From: BD2-11 sp965115885
GTDB lineage: Bacteria; Gemmatimonadota; Gemmatimonadetes; Longimicrobiales; Gaopeijiaceae
Direction: 5' to 3'
Length of the DNA stretch: 64,000 nt
NCBI GenBank assembly: GCA_965115885.1
Contig: OZ220479.1
Location: forward strand, 992,001 to 1,056,000
A model generated the notes under the pieces. That model saw only the letters and a program-made list of their open reading frames with translations. It was not told where the DNA came from and searched no databases. Shown in pieces: positions 7,570-17,299 of the stretch; within the stretch, counting starts at the first letter, position 1, and each line of letters opens with the position of its first letter. The translations under genes were made by a program, and so were the position numbers.

Positions 7570-9530
7570 AGACGTCGCCAAGACCGCGCCGGCCCCGCCA
7601 GCTAATTCTCTTCGCTTGGCTGGTCTCGGCCGGCGTCGTCGTCGCGCGGGCTGCGGTGCTCCAGGTGGGGAACACCTCCGAGTGGCGGGCGCTGTCCGCC
7701 GAACAGAAACAGGTGTCGCGTCCGGTGCCGGCGATCCGCGGCTCCATCCGGGACCGGGACGGGGTCCTGCTGGCCCAGAGTCGGGAGATGGTGAGGGTGG
7801 CCCTGGCCCCGGGCGAGCTGAAGCGCGACGAGAACGGCCTCGCGGTCGAGGCGTCCTCCGCGCTCCGGTCCGCGCTGGGGCTGTCGGCCTCCGAGGCGCG
7901 GCGGCGCACGGACGCCGCCGACCCCTGGGTGGTCGTTCCGGGCCGTTACCCGACCACCGTGCGCCCCGAGCTGGAGGACGTCCGGGGCGTGTACCTGAGT
8001 CGGGAGTACGAACGCTTCCGGCCCCACGGGGACTTGATGGCCGGCGCATTGGGCACCGTGCTGGACGGGAGCGGCGCGGGCGGGATCGAGGAGTCCCGCG
8101 ACGAGGTCCTCACCGGACGGCCCGGCGAGGAGATGGCGTTGCGCGACGCGCGCGGCGTCGAGCTCCCCGGCCGCGCCGTGCAGGTGAAGCCGCCCGTTCC
8201 GGGCGGAGACGTCTCGCTCACCATCGATGTGGATCTCCAGGAAATCGCGCGCGAGGAGCTTCAGGCGGCGATCGACGCGACCGGGTCCGGGGGCGGAGAC
8301 GTCCTGGTCACGGATCCGCAGAGCGGCGAGATTCTGGCGGTCGTCTCGATCCGCGACGGCGACGCGGCCGGTTTGGCGGCGATCAACACCGCCAACGAAC
8401 CCGGGTCGACCCTGAAGCCGTTCACGGTCGCGGCGATTCTGTCCCACGGGGTGGGCGCGCTCGACGATCGGATCGACATCGGCAACGGAAGCTGGCGCGT
8501 CGCGGGCCGCGTTCTGAACGACGTGCACCCCGAAGCCAGCGTCCTGTCCCTGGCCGACGCGTTGCGGGTGTCGTCCAACGTGGGGGTCGCCAAGATGGCC
8601 GACCGGCTCTCCCGCCGACAGCAGTACGAGATGTTGCGCGACTTCGGCTTCGGCACGCCCACCGGAGTCCCGATCCCCGGAGAGACCTCGGGCGTCCTGC
8701 GCAAGCCGGAGCAGTGGTCGGGCCAGTCGTCCGCATCCCTGGCCATCGGATACGAGATCTCCGCGAGCCCGTTGCAACTGGCCATGGCCTACGGCGCGCT
8801 GGCCAACGGCGGGCGTCTGATGGCGCCCCGAATGATCCGGGAAGTGCGCGCCGCCGACGGATCGCTCGTCGAGCGCGTCGAGCCGCGCGTGATTCGCCAG
8901 GTGATCGACGGCCGGGTGGCGCGCGAGATCAGCCGGGTGCTGGTCGAGGTCACGGAATCGGGCACCGGCACGCGAGCGCACCTGACGTCCTTCGCGGTCG
9001 CGGGCAAGAGCGGCACCAGCCGCGCGTACGCCACGGGCGGCGGCTACGCCCAGGGCGAGTACTTCGCCACCTTCGTCGGCTTCTTTCCGGCGGAGGATCC
9101 GCAGCTGCTGGCGTACGTGAAACTCGACAGCCCCGAGGGCGTCTACTACGGCGGCGCGGCGGCCGCTCCGGTGATCCGGGCCACCATGGAGGCCGTCCTC
9201 GCCGCCGAGCGGCCGCCGGTGGACCGCGCCACGCTCGCCCAGGCCGCGCGCCGCCCCGCCCCGCAGAACGCCGTGATTCGCTTCGCGGCGGCGGAGGCCG
9301 GCGAGTTCGAGGGCCCGTTGGACGGAGAGGGAGACGAGGCGGTGGTGCCGGACGTCCGCGGCCTGTCCGCGCGGGTCGCGGCGCGTCGGCTGCACGCGGC
9401 CGGACTGCGCGTGGTCTGGCCGTCTCCCGGACCCGTGCTGGGGACGTGGCCCGCCGCCGGAACGGTGCTCGCGCAGGGCGACACCGTGTCGATCGACGTC
9501 AGGAGAACCGAACGTGGACGGAGCCCCTAG
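7566..9530 (+). CDS. ftsI: septal peptidoglycan transpeptidase FtsI (PBP3) with C-terminal PASTA domain
   Basis: A 654-residue class B penicillin-binding protein. It has an N-terminal membrane anchor (about 15-32), a pedestal domain, and a transpeptidase domain with the three catalytic motifs S281-T-L-K284, S336-S-N338 and K481-S-G-T484. After residue 590 one PASTA domain follows (VPDVRGLSARVAARRLHAAGL), a module that binds muropeptides or beta-lactams. PASTA-tailed FtsI/SpoVD is usual in Gram-positives and occurs in some diderms. The gene overlaps ftsL by 4 bases and murE by 17 bases, so translation is coupled. Confidence 0.95.
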   Translation: MKTSPRPRRPRQLILFAWLVSAGVVVARAAVLQVGNTSEWRALSAEQKQVSRPVPAIRGSIRDRDGVLLAQSREMVRVALAPGELKRDENGLAVEASSALRSALGLSASEARRRTDAADPWVVVPGRYPTTVRPELEDVRGVYLSREYERFRPHGDLMAGALGTVLDGSGAGGIEESRDEVLTGRPGEEMALRDARGVELPGRAVQVKPPVPGGDVSLTIDVDLQEIAREELQAAIDATGSGGGDVLVTDPQSGEILAVVSIRDGDAAGLAAINTANEPGSTLKPFTVAAILSHGVGALDDRIDIGNGSWRVAGRVLNDVHPEASVLSLADALRVSSNVGVAKMADRLSRRQQYEMLRDFGFGTPTGVPIPGETSGVLRKPEQWSGQSSASLAIGYEISASPLQLAMAYGALANGGRLMAPRMIREVRAADGSLVERVEPRVIRQVIDGRVAREISRVLVEVTESGTGTRAHLTSFAVAGKSGTSRAYATGGGYAQGEYFATFVGFFPAEDPQLLAYVKLDSPEGVYYGGAAAAPVIRATMEAVLAAERPPVDRATLAQAARRPAPQNAVIRFAAAEAGEFEGPLDGEGDEAVVPDVRGLSARVAARRLHAAGLRVVWPSPGPVLGTWPAAGTVLAQGDTVSIDVRRTERGRSP

Positions 9531-11004
9531 CTTCCCGCTCGCCCGGATCGTGGAGCGATTGGCGCTCGCCGACGCGGTCGCGCCCGGGGCGGATGCCCCG
9601 GGGGACGTCCGGCTGCGAGGGGTGAGCCACGACTCGCGGACCGCCGGAGCGGGCGACCTGTTCGTGGCGTGGCGCGGCACCGGGCACGACGGGCACGGGT
9701 TCGTCGCGGAGGCGGTGCGGCGGGGGGCGGTGGCGGCGCTGGTGGAGACGCCCCTGCCCGGCGTGGCCGTGCCCCAGGTGGTGGTGCGCGACGGCCGCCT
9801 GGCGGGCGCGCTCGCCGCCGCCGAGTTCTACGGAAATCCGTGCCGGAATCTCTTCGTCTACGCGGTCACGGGCACCAACGGCAAGACCACCACCACGCTG
9901 CTGGCGCGCCATCTGCTGAACGCCGGCGGGACGTCCGCCGCGATCGGCACGCTGGGGCTCGTGGACGGCGACGGAACCGTGCGGCCGACGACGACGGGCC
10001 TCACCACGCCGGGACCGGTGCGGCTCGCCGCGTGGATGCGTTCCCTGGCGGACGCGGGAGCGCGTCACGTGGGGCTGGAGGCCTCGTCCCACGCCCTCGA
10101 CCAGCGTCGCCTGGACGGGCTTCGATTGGACGCGGCCGCGTACACGAATCTGTCCCGCGACCACCTGGACTATCACTCCGACATGGACGGCTACCGGGCC
10201 GCCAAGGCGCGCGCGGTGGAACTGGTGGCTCCGGACGGAACCGTGATCGTGAACGCGGGCGATCCCGCGTGGTTCCGGCTCGACGCCGGACCGCGGCGTC
10301 GCATCTCCTACGGGGTGGACGCCGCCGCCGCGCTGAGCGCGACTTCTCTCGAACTCGGGCCTGCGGGCACCCGCTTCGAGCTGACTTGGGAGGGACGTTC
10401 CCTGCCGGTGGCGACCCCTCTGCTGGGACGCTTCAACGTGGAGAACGCCTTGGCCGCGGCGGGCGTCGCGCTGGCCGCCGGCCGCCGCGTGGACGAGATC
10501 GCGGACGGGCTCCGGGACGCGCCCGCGGTCCCCGGACGCATGGAACTCGTCGCCCGCCGTCCGTGCCCGGTCGTCCTCGACTACGCCCACACTCCGGCCG
10601 CGCTGGCGTGCCTGCTGGACGCCCTGCGCCGCCTCGTCGCCGGTCGGCTGATCGTCCTCTTCGGAGCGGGCGGGGATCGCGACGCCGACAAGCGTCCGCT
10701 GATGGGCCGGGCGGTGGCGGAACGAGCCGACCGCGTCGTCGTCACCTCCGACAATCCGCGCACCGAGGATCCCGACGCGATCATCGACCAAGTGGTCGCG
10801 GGGATGGGCGGAGCCGCGCACGAGCGCGTCGCCGACCGCCGCGCCGCCATCGACCGGGCGCTCGGGATGGCCGCGCCCGAGGACTTGGTGGTCCTGGCCG
10901 GAAAAGGGCACGAGACCTTCCAGGAGATCGGGGGCGATCGGCTTCCGTTCGACGAGCGCGCCATCGTGCTCGCGCACCCCGCGACCGGGGGAGGAGCCGC
11001 ATGA
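9514..11004 (+). CDS. murE: UDP-MurNAc-L-Ala-D-Glu:meso-DAP ligase MurE
   Basis: A 496-residue Mur ligase with the three expected domains. The P-loop TGTNGKTTTT lies at about 120, the lysine-carbamate/ATP region (GLEASSHALDQ, NLSRDHLDYH) follows, and D413-N-P-R416 in domain 3 selects meso-diaminopimelate over lysine. It adds the third amino acid of the cytoplasmic peptidoglycan precursor, so the wall should be DAP-type. The start GTG 9514 has AGGAG (9501-9505) upstream and overlaps ftsI. murF overlaps its stop by ATGA. Confidence 0.95.
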   Translation: MDGAPSFPLARIVERLALADAVAPGADAPGDVRLRGVSHDSRTAGAGDLFVAWRGTGHDGHGFVAEAVRRGAVAALVETPLPGVAVPQVVVRDGRLAGALAAAEFYGNPCRNLFVYAVTGTNGKTTTTLLARHLLNAGGTSAAIGTLGLVDGDGTVRPTTTGLTTPGPVRLAAWMRSLADAGARHVGLEASSHALDQRRLDGLRLDAAAYTNLSRDHLDYHSDMDGYRAAKARAVELVAPDGTVIVNAGDPAWFRLDAGPRRRISYGVDAAAALSATSLELGPAGTRFELTWEGRSLPVATPLLGRFNVENALAAAGVALAAGRRVDEIADGLRDAPAVPGRMELVARRPCPVVLDYAHTPAALACLLDALRRLVAGRLIVLFGAGGDRDADKRPLMGRAVAERADRVVVTSDNPRTEDPDAIIDQVVAGMGGAAHERVADRRAAIDRALGMAAPEDLVVLAGKGHETFQEIGGDRLPFDERAIVLAHPATGGGAA

Positions 11005-12410
11005 GCGCGTTTCGCTGGACGCACGGGCGCGTGCGGGAGGCGTTGGCCCTGCGGGACGCGTCGGCCCCCGCCGGCGCCGTCTTCACGGGGATCTCCACCG
11101 ACACGCGCACCCTGGTCGAGGGCGAACTCTTCGTGGCCGTCGTCGGAGAGAGATTCGACGGACACGACTTCGCCGCGGCCGCGGCCGCGGCGGGGGCGGC
11201 GGGCGTGGTGGCCGCGCGCGCGGTCTCGGCCGGCCCCTCGTTGCCGGTCTACCGAGTGCCCGACACCCTGGTCGCGCTGGGCGCGCTGGCGCGCTATCGC
11301 CGCCGCCGCCACGCGGCCCGGGTGGTGGCCGTCACGGGATCCTCCGGCAAGACGACGGTCAAGGAATTCCTCCGGGGCGCGCTCCAGCGCAGCTATCGGA
11401 CGCACGCCACGCCGGGCAACCTGAACAACCGCATCGGGCTCCCTCTGACTCTCCTGGAGGCCCCGGACGCCGCCGAGGTGCTGGTGCTGGAGATGGGCAC
11501 CAGCGAACCCGGCGAGATCGCCGCCCTCACCTCCATCGCGGAGCCGGACGTCGGGGTGGTGACGACCGTCTCCGAAGCGCATCTGGAGAAGCTGGGATCG
11601 CGGGAGGGGGTGTTCCGCGAGAAGCTGGCGCTCCCCGTCGGGCTGAACGGGCGCGGCGCGGTGGTGGTGGGAGACCGGCCGGCTTCCCTTCCGGCCCGCG
11701 CGCGCGGGCTCCATCCCAACGTGCGGGTCGCCGGATGGTCCGCGTCCGCCGACGCGGACCTGAGGCCCCGGAACCCGCACGCGGACTCGGAGGGACGCTA
11801 CTTCTTCGATTGGCGCAACCAGCGCGTCCATCTCCGGCTTCCGGGACGACACGCGGTGTACGACGCCCTCGTCGCGCTCGCCGCGTCCGATCTCCTCGAC
11901 GTCCCCTACGGGTCGGCCGTGCGCGGGCTGGAGCGTTGCAGGCCCCGGGGCATGCGGGGCGAACGGTTGCGTGCGGGCGACCTCGCCGTCCTGCTCGACT
12001 GCTACAACGCGAATCCCGAGAGCGTTCGCGCCGCCCTCGACCTGCTCGAGCTGATTCCCTCCGCGGGGCGCAGAGTCGCCGTGCTGGGGAGCATGCTCGA
12101 GCTGGGGGACCGGAGCGAGGCGCTGCACGACGAAGTGCTCCGCGAAGCCCTGTCGCGGGCCGCGGACGTGGTGCTGGCGCTGGGCGACTTCGCCGCCGCC
12201 GCCGAGCGCCTGAGGGCCGACGGCCGGGCGACCGCAGGGCCGGCGTTGCTCGCCAGCCCGGACGCGGAGGAGGGCTACGCCATGCTGCGGGAGCGCCTGC
12301 AGGGCGACGAGCTGGTGCTGCTCAAGGGATCCCGCGGAGTCGCGCTGGAGCGCTTGATCCCGCTCATCGAAGCCGATTTCGGGCCGGCGGTCCGGAACGG
12401 GGCGAGGTGA
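11001..12410 (+). CDS. murF: UDP-MurNAc-tripeptide:D-Ala-D-Ala ligase MurF
   Basis: A 469-residue Mur ligase that attaches D-Ala-D-Ala to the UDP-MurNAc-tripeptide. Visible motifs are the P-loop VTGSSGKTTVKEFL (about 112), the PGNLNNRIGLPLTLL and EMGTSEPGEI blocks that distinguish MurF from the other ligases, and the C-terminal LDCYNANPESVRAALD. ATG 11001 overlaps the murE stop (ATGA) and is preceded by GGAGGAG. No ddl gene lies in this cluster, so D-Ala-D-Ala must come from a ligase encoded elsewhere. Confidence 0.95.
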   Translation: MSAFRWTHGRVREALALRDASAPAGAVFTGISTDTRTLVEGELFVAVVGERFDGHDFAAAAAAAGAAGVVAARAVSAGPSLPVYRVPDTLVALGALARYRRRRHAARVVAVTGSSGKTTVKEFLRGALQRSYRTHATPGNLNNRIGLPLTLLEAPDAAEVLVLEMGTSEPGEIAALTSIAEPDVGVVTTVSEAHLEKLGSREGVFREKLALPVGLNGRGAVVVGDRPASLPARARGLHPNVRVAGWSASADADLRPRNPHADSEGRYFFDWRNQRVHLRLPGRHAVYDALVALAASDLLDVPYGSAVRGLERCRPRGMRGERLRAGDLAVLLDCYNANPESVRAALDLLELIPSAGRRVAVLGSMLELGDRSEALHDEVLREALSRAADVVLALGDFAAAAERLRADGRATAGPALLASPDAEEGYAMLRERLQGDELVLLKGSRGVALERLIPLIEADFGPAVRNGAR

Positions 12411-12413
12411 GCC

Positions 12414-13520
12414 ATGCTCCATCATTTCCTCCCCAGGTTCACCGATGTGCACATCGCGTTCAACCTGTTCAACTACATCACTTTCCGTACCGCCGGCGCG
12501 GTGGCGACCTCGCTGGCGCTCACCTTCCTGCTGGGTCCGCTCACGATCCGCTGGCTGACCCGATTGCGCTTCGGCCAGGTCGTGCGCGACAACGGTCCGC
12601 GGACCCACCTGAAGAAGGCGGGCGTCCCGACCATGGGCGGGACGCTGATCGTCGCCGCCGCGACCGTCTCCACGCTGCTCTGGGCCGAGCTCGCCAACGC
12701 GTCGGTTCTCGTCGCCCTCGCGACCTTCCTCTGGACCGGCGCCATCGGGTTCCTCGACGACTACCTGAAGGTCGTCAGGAAGACCAGCGCGGGGCTGGCC
12801 GCGCGCTACAAGATGATCGGGCAGTGGGCCTTCGGGCTGGCGCTCGGATCGTTTCTTCTGCTCTATCCGGTGTGGCCCGTTCCCGCGACCTGGACGGGGG
12901 TCCCGTTCTTCGCCGAGAGGGTGGCGGAGCTCCTGCCGCCGATCTACGTCCTGCTCGTGGCGACGGTGGTTTCCGGCACCTCGAACGCGGTGAACCTGAC
13001 CGACGGGCTGGACGGGCTGGCCGCGGGCCTGTGCGGGATCGCGGTCGCCACCTTCGGCGTCTTCGCCTACCTGATCGGGCGCGTGGACACCTCGAGCTAT
13101 CTCGGCGTCCTCTACCTGCCCGGGGTCGGGGAGCTGACGGTTTTCGCCGGCGCCCTGGCCGGCGCCGCGATCGGGTTCCTCTGGTTCAACGCCCACCCCG
13201 CGCAGGTGATCATGGGCGATACCGGATCCCTGTCGCTGGGGGGCGCCATCGGCGTCATGGCCATCCTGCTGAAGTCCGAGTTCCTGCTGGTCATCGTGGG
13301 CGGGGTGTTCGTTGCCGAGGCGCTCTCGGTGATCGCGCAGGTCGGGTACTTCAAGTTCACCGCCCGACGCTACGGAGAGGGGCGCCGGGTCTTCCTGATG
13401 GCCCCCGTCCACCACCACTTCGAGAAGCTCGGATGGCCGGAGAGCAAGGTCGTCACGCGCTTCTGGATCGTCGGCGCGCTCTGTGCCATGGTCGCCCTGA
13501 GCACCCTGAAGATCCGATAG
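12414..13520 (+). CDS. mraY: phospho-MurNAc-pentapeptide transferase MraY
   Basis: A 368-residue polytopic enzyme that transfers phospho-MurNAc-pentapeptide to undecaprenyl phosphate, making lipid I. It has about ten membrane segments. The conserved signatures GPRTHLKKAGVPTMGG, FLDDYLK, NAVNLTDGLDGLAAG, MGDTGSLSLGG and PVHHHFEKLGW carry the Asp and His residues of the active site. It starts 3 bases after the murF stop. Length and motifs are standard. Confidence 0.97.
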   Translation: MLHHFLPRFTDVHIAFNLFNYITFRTAGAVATSLALTFLLGPLTIRWLTRLRFGQVVRDNGPRTHLKKAGVPTMGGTLIVAAATVSTLLWAELANASVLVALATFLWTGAIGFLDDYLKVVRKTSAGLAARYKMIGQWAFGLALGSFLLLYPVWPVPATWTGVPFFAERVAELLPPIYVLLVATVVSGTSNAVNLTDGLDGLAAGLCGIAVATFGVFAYLIGRVDTSSYLGVLYLPGVGELTVFAGALAGAAIGFLWFNAHPAQVIMGDTGSLSLGGAIGVMAILLKSEFLLVIVGGVFVAEALSVIAQVGYFKFTARRYGEGRRVFLMAPVHHHFEKLGWPESKVVTRFWIVGALCAMVALSTLKIR

Positions 13521-13547
13521 GTCGCGTGAGCACCCCGGCGGAGTTCC

Positions 13548-14942
13548 ATGACGGCACTGAGCGGACAGCGCATCGCGATCCTCGGTCTCGGGGCGAGCGG
13601 CCGGGCCGCGGCCCGGCTCGCGCTCCGGCACGGCGCGCAGGTGCGCGTTTCCGACGACGCCGACGCGCCTTCGTTGCGCGCGCGCGCCATGGAGCTGGAG
13701 GCCTTGGGCGCGCGCGTCCGGCTGGGCGGGCACGACGCGGCGCGGATTCGGGCGTCCGAGCTGGTCGTGGCGAGCCCGGGAATCCCGCCCGGGGCGCCGG
13801 TGCTGGCCGGGCTGGGCAGGGCGGGGGAGCGCTGGATCTCCGAGCCCGAGTTCGCATTCCGCTTCTTCCGGAGTTCGCTGATCGCCGTGACCGGCACGAA
13901 CGGCAAGACCACCACCTCCGCGCTGGCGGCCGACATGCTTGAGGCGGCGGGGATGTCGGTGGGGCTGGGGGGCAACGTCGGGGGCGGCCTGGGTCCGCCC
14001 GCATCGGAGTTGGCGCTCCGCACCCCCGCTCCCGACTGGCTGGTGGTCGAGATGAGTTCCTATCAGCTGGGCGCCGTCTCGCGCTTCCGCCCCGACATCG
14101 GCGTGGTCACCAACTTGGCGGCGGACCACCTCGACCGCTATCCGGACCGGGCCGCCTACTACGCCGACAAGGCCCGACTCTTCGCCAACGCGCGCGAGGA
14201 CAGCCGGTGGGTGCTGGAGCGCGGGGTGCCGGACGCGCTGTCCCTGGGCGACGACGTGCCGGGCGCGCGCCATCTGTTCGAGGCGGACGAATCCGCCCGG
14301 CGGCGATCGGACGGGGACGCCCCGTCCGCCGCGTACGTGCGGGACGGCTGGCTGAGATTCGCGTACGCGGGTCGGGACGAGCGCGTGATGCCGGTCGCGG
14401 ACATCGCACCGGCCGGCCGGGGCGCCCTCGCCAACGCCATGGCCGCCGGACTCGCGGCGCGCTTGGCGGGCGCCCGGACGGAGCCGATCGTCCGGGCGGC
14501 CCGGGCTTTTCGTCCGCTGCCCCACCGCATGGAGCGCGTCGTCGAGCGGGACGGCGTCCTCTGGGTGAACGACTCGAAGGCGACCAACGTGGCCGCCGCC
14601 GCGAACGCGATCCTAGGCTTCGACCGCCCGATCGTGCTGCTGGCCGGAGGGCTGGACAAGGGGGAGGATCTCGCGCCGCTCGCGGACGCCGTCCGCGGCC
14701 GGGTTCGTTGCGTGGTCGCGTACGGCGACGCGCGCCGTCGGCTCCAGCAGGCGCTGGATCGGGCCGCACCCGCGGTTCGCGTGGACGCGGGCTTCGACGC
14801 GGCGGTGCAGGAGGCCCGGCGGCGGGCTCGGCGCGGCGACGTCGTTCTGCTCTCCCCCGCCTGCGCGAGCCTCGACCTGTTCTCCAGCTACGAAGCGCGC
14901 GGTCGCCGCTTCGCCGCGCTCGCCGAAAAGGGGGAGGGGTGA
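13548..14942 (+). CDS. murD: UDP-MurNAc-L-alanine:D-glutamate ligase MurD
   Basis: A 464-residue ligase adding D-Glu to UDP-MurNAc-L-Ala. The N-terminal Rossmann part starts ILGLGASGRAAARL, the P-loop is VTGTNGKTTTSAL (about 113), and VVEMSSYQLGAV and NLAADHLDRY follow. The C-terminal PHRMERVVERDGVLWVNDSKATN and SPACASLDLFSSYEARG are MurD-specific. ATG 13548 is the likely start and lies 27 bases after mraY. A single base separates its stop from the ftsW start. Confidence 0.95.
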   Translation: MTALSGQRIAILGLGASGRAAARLALRHGAQVRVSDDADAPSLRARAMELEALGARVRLGGHDAARIRASELVVASPGIPPGAPVLAGLGRAGERWISEPEFAFRFFRSSLIAVTGTNGKTTTSALAADMLEAAGMSVGLGGNVGGGLGPPASELALRTPAPDWLVVEMSSYQLGAVSRFRPDIGVVTNLAADHLDRYPDRAAYYADKARLFANAREDSRWVLERGVPDALSLGDDVPGARHLFEADESARRRSDGDAPSAAYVRDGWLRFAYAGRDERVMPVADIAPAGRGALANAMAAGLAARLAGARTEPIVRAARAFRPLPHRMERVVERDGVLWVNDSKATNVAAAANAILGFDRPIVLLAGGLDKGEDLAPLADAVRGRVRCVVAYGDARRRLQQALDRAAPAVRVDAGFDAAVQEARRRARRGDVVLLSPACASLDLFSSYEARGRRFAALAEKGEG

Positions 14943-14943
14943 A

Positions 14944-16137
14944 ATGACCGCGTCCACCGCCCGCCGCCGTCCCCTGTCCGGCGTCGGCGACGCCTCCCCG
15001 TCCGCGAATCCGGAATTCGCGCGCGGGTGGGAGGGCGCCGCCGTCCTGGCGCTGACGCTGCTCCTGCTCTCCTTCGGAATGGTCACCCTCTACAGCGCGA
15101 GCTCCTTTTTGGCGCAGCGCCAAGGGCTCCCCGACCACTATTTCGTGTTTCGCCAGGCGGTGGGCGCGGGTGCGGGGCTGTTCGTCCTGGCCCTCTTCTC
15201 GCGGATCCCCTACGAAAAGTGGCAGGCGCTGGCTTGGCCGATGATGCTGGCGGCTTGGCTGTCGTTGGTCTTCATCGTCCTTCCGGGCACCGAGTCGTTC
15301 GCCCCGGAGCGCAACGGCGCCCGCCGCTGGCTGCAGGTGGGCCCGGTCGGATTCCAGCCGTCGGAGGCCGCCAAGCTGGCCATCCTGGTGTGGACGGCGA
15401 CCCTGGCGGTGAAGAAGCGGGACCGATTCCGCAGCCTCACCCGCGGCCTGGCTCCCTTCTTCGTGGTGTGGAGCGCCCTGCTGGCGCCCGTGCTCCTGGA
15501 GCCCGACTTCTCCACCGCGGCTCTGATCGGCTTGCTCGGCTGCGTCGTCGTCTTCGCCGCGGGAGCGCGGCCGAGTCACTTCGTTTTCGTCGCCCTGCTC
15601 GTCGCGCCCGTGGTTCTGAACCAGTTCGCGACCGATTTTCGCGAGATGCGGCTCTTGGCCTTCCTGAACCCGGAGGCGCACACTTCCGGGGCCGGATATC
15701 AGGTGCACCAATCGCTGATCGCGATCGGCTCGGGCGGAATCGGGGGCGTCGGCTTCGGGGAGGGACAACAGAAATTCGGCTTTCTCCCCGAGGCGCACAA
15801 CGACTTCATCTTCGCCCTGATCGGCGAAGAATGGGGACTGGTCGGCGTGGTCGCGCTTGTCTGCTGCTACGCCGCCCTGATCCTAATCGGATTCCGCATC
15901 GCCCGGCGCGCGCCCGACCTGCTCGGGGAGCTACTGGCGATCGGCTGCACCAGCCTCGTCGGCCTGCACGCCTTCCTGCACATGGGCGTCAACCTGGGGC
16001 TGTTGCCCGCGACAGGGCTTCCGCTTCCCCTGATCTCCGACGGACGCTCCAATCTCGTGGTCACCCTGGCCGCGATCGGCATCCTGCTGTCCGTGGCCCG
16101 AGGCGTCCCCCAGAGTCCGAGGCCGACCCGTGGCTAG
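14944..16137 (+). CDS. ftsW: septal peptidoglycan glycosyltransferase FtsW
   Basis: A 397-residue SEDS-family membrane protein that polymerises lipid II with FtsI. About ten hydrophobic spans are seen. The family signatures are GARRWLQVGPVGFQPSEAAKL, the long periplasmic loop region GYQVHQSLIAIGSGG, PEAHNDFIFALIGEEWG, and the C-terminal NLGLLPATGLPLPLISDG with the catalytic-region residues. It starts right after murD and overlaps murG by 8 bases. Confidence 0.95.
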   Translation: MTASTARRRPLSGVGDASPSANPEFARGWEGAAVLALTLLLLSFGMVTLYSASSFLAQRQGLPDHYFVFRQAVGAGAGLFVLALFSRIPYEKWQALAWPMMLAAWLSLVFIVLPGTESFAPERNGARRWLQVGPVGFQPSEAAKLAILVWTATLAVKKRDRFRSLTRGLAPFFVVWSALLAPVLLEPDFSTAALIGLLGCVVVFAAGARPSHFVFVALLVAPVVLNQFATDFREMRLLAFLNPEAHTSGAGYQVHQSLIAIGSGGIGGVGFGEGQQKFGFLPEAHNDFIFALIGEEWGLVGVVALVCCYAALILIGFRIARRAPDLLGELLAIGCTSLVGLHAFLHMGVNLGLLPATGLPLPLISDGRSNLVVTLAAIGILLSVARGVPQSPRPTRG

Positions 16138-17299
16138 GCGCGGGAAAGACGTGGTCGTCTTCTCCGGCGGCGGCACCGGCGGGCACTTCTATCCCGCGCT
16201 CGCGCTGGCGCGCGCGCTCGCGGCGCTCAGGCCGGACGTCCGACCCTTCTTCGTCGGCGCGCGCCGCGGGATGGAAGCGCGGGCGCTGCCGGACTCGGGG
16301 TTCGACTACATGCTGGTCGAGGCGTCGGGGCTGGACCGCAGGCGTCCGTGGAACAACGCGGCGACGGCGCGGTCGCTCCTGGGCGGCCTCCTGGAGGTTT
16401 TCGAGACTTTCCGGCGGCTGCGCCCCGAGCTGGTGGTCGCCACCGGCGGATACGCGTGCGCGCCCTCGGGGCTGGCGGCCGCCTGCATGGGCGTTCCCTT
16501 GGCGCTCCAGGAGCAGAACAGCCTTCCGGGCGCGACCACGCGGTGGCTCAGCCGCCACGCGTCCCAGATCCATCTCGCGTATCCCGAAGCCGCCCGGGCG
16601 CTTCCCCGGCGCGCGCGCGGCAGGGTGGCGGTGAGCGGGAACCCGGTGCGCCCCCCCGAGGGGATCCGGCGCGGCGCGGCGCGGCGCCGGTTCGAGCTGT
16701 CGCGCAGGGGGCGGGTCGTCCTCGTGGTGGGCGGCAGCCAGGGCTCCGCCGCGCTCAACCGCTTGGTCGCCGCCGGGATCCGGCGCGCGGCGCGCGGCGC
16801 GTGGGAGCGCCCGGACGGTCTCCAGTTGCTGTGGGCCAGCGGTCCGGACCGCTTCTCGCGGACGTCGCGGGAGCTCGCGCGGGCCGGATTGCCGGAGTGG
16901 GTGCGGCTGGTGCCCTACATCCACGACATGCCCGCCGCGCTCGCGGCGGCGGACCTGGCGGTCAGCCGGGCGGGGGCGATGGCCGCGTCCGAACTGCTCG
17001 CGCACGGGCTGCCGGCCCTCCTGATTCCGCTCCCCACCGCGGCCCGGGACCATCAGACCCGCAACGCCGCGGCGCTCGCCCGGGCGGGAGCGGCGCTGCA
17101 CCTTCCCGAGTCCCGGACCGACGCGCGCGCTCTCTGGGCCGCCATGACGGAGCTGGCGGGCGACGACCGCCGCATCGCCTCGATGGCGCGGGCCGCCAGA
17201 GCGCGCGCCCGGCCCGACGCGGCCGCGGACATCGCCGCCGCGCTCTCCGAGCTGCTCCCGCGCGGGCCGCGGTCGGTCGTTCCCGGGGAGGCCGCGTGA
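16130..17299 (+). CDS. murG: UDP-GlcNAc:lipid I GlcNAc-transferase MurG
   Basis: A 389-residue peripheral membrane GT-B glycosyltransferase that makes lipid II. The N-terminal loop SGGGTGGHFYPALALA is diagnostic, GGYACAPSGLAAACMGVPL and LQEQNSLPGATTRWLS follow, and the second glycine loop is VVGGSQGSAALN in the C-terminal domain. GTG 16130 overlaps the end of ftsW. The stop overlaps the murC start (GTGA). Confidence 0.95.
   Translation: MARRGKDVVVFSGGGTGGHFYPALALARALAALRPDVRPFFVGARRGMEARALPDSGFDYMLVEASGLDRRRPWNNAATARSLLGGLLEVFETFRRLRPELVVATGGYACAPSGLAAACMGVPLALQEQNSLPGATTRWLSRHASQIHLAYPEAARALPRRARGRVAVSGNPVRPPEGIRRGAARRRFELSRRGRVVLVVGGSQGSAALNRLVAAGIRRAARGAWERPDGLQLLWASGPDRFSRTSRELARAGLPEWVRLVPYIHDMPAALAAADLAVSRAGAMAASELLAHGLPALLIPLPTAARDHQTRNAAALARAGAALHLPESRTDARALWAAMTELAGDDRRIASMARAARARARPDAAADIAAALSELLPRGPRSVVPGEAA

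Noticed and set aside
10581..14525. A 1314-residue minus-strand open frame across murE, murF, mraY and murD
   Set aside because: It is antisense to four certain genes, has Arg/Gly/Pro-heavy low-complexity composition and no motif; such frames are expected in GC-rich DNA.
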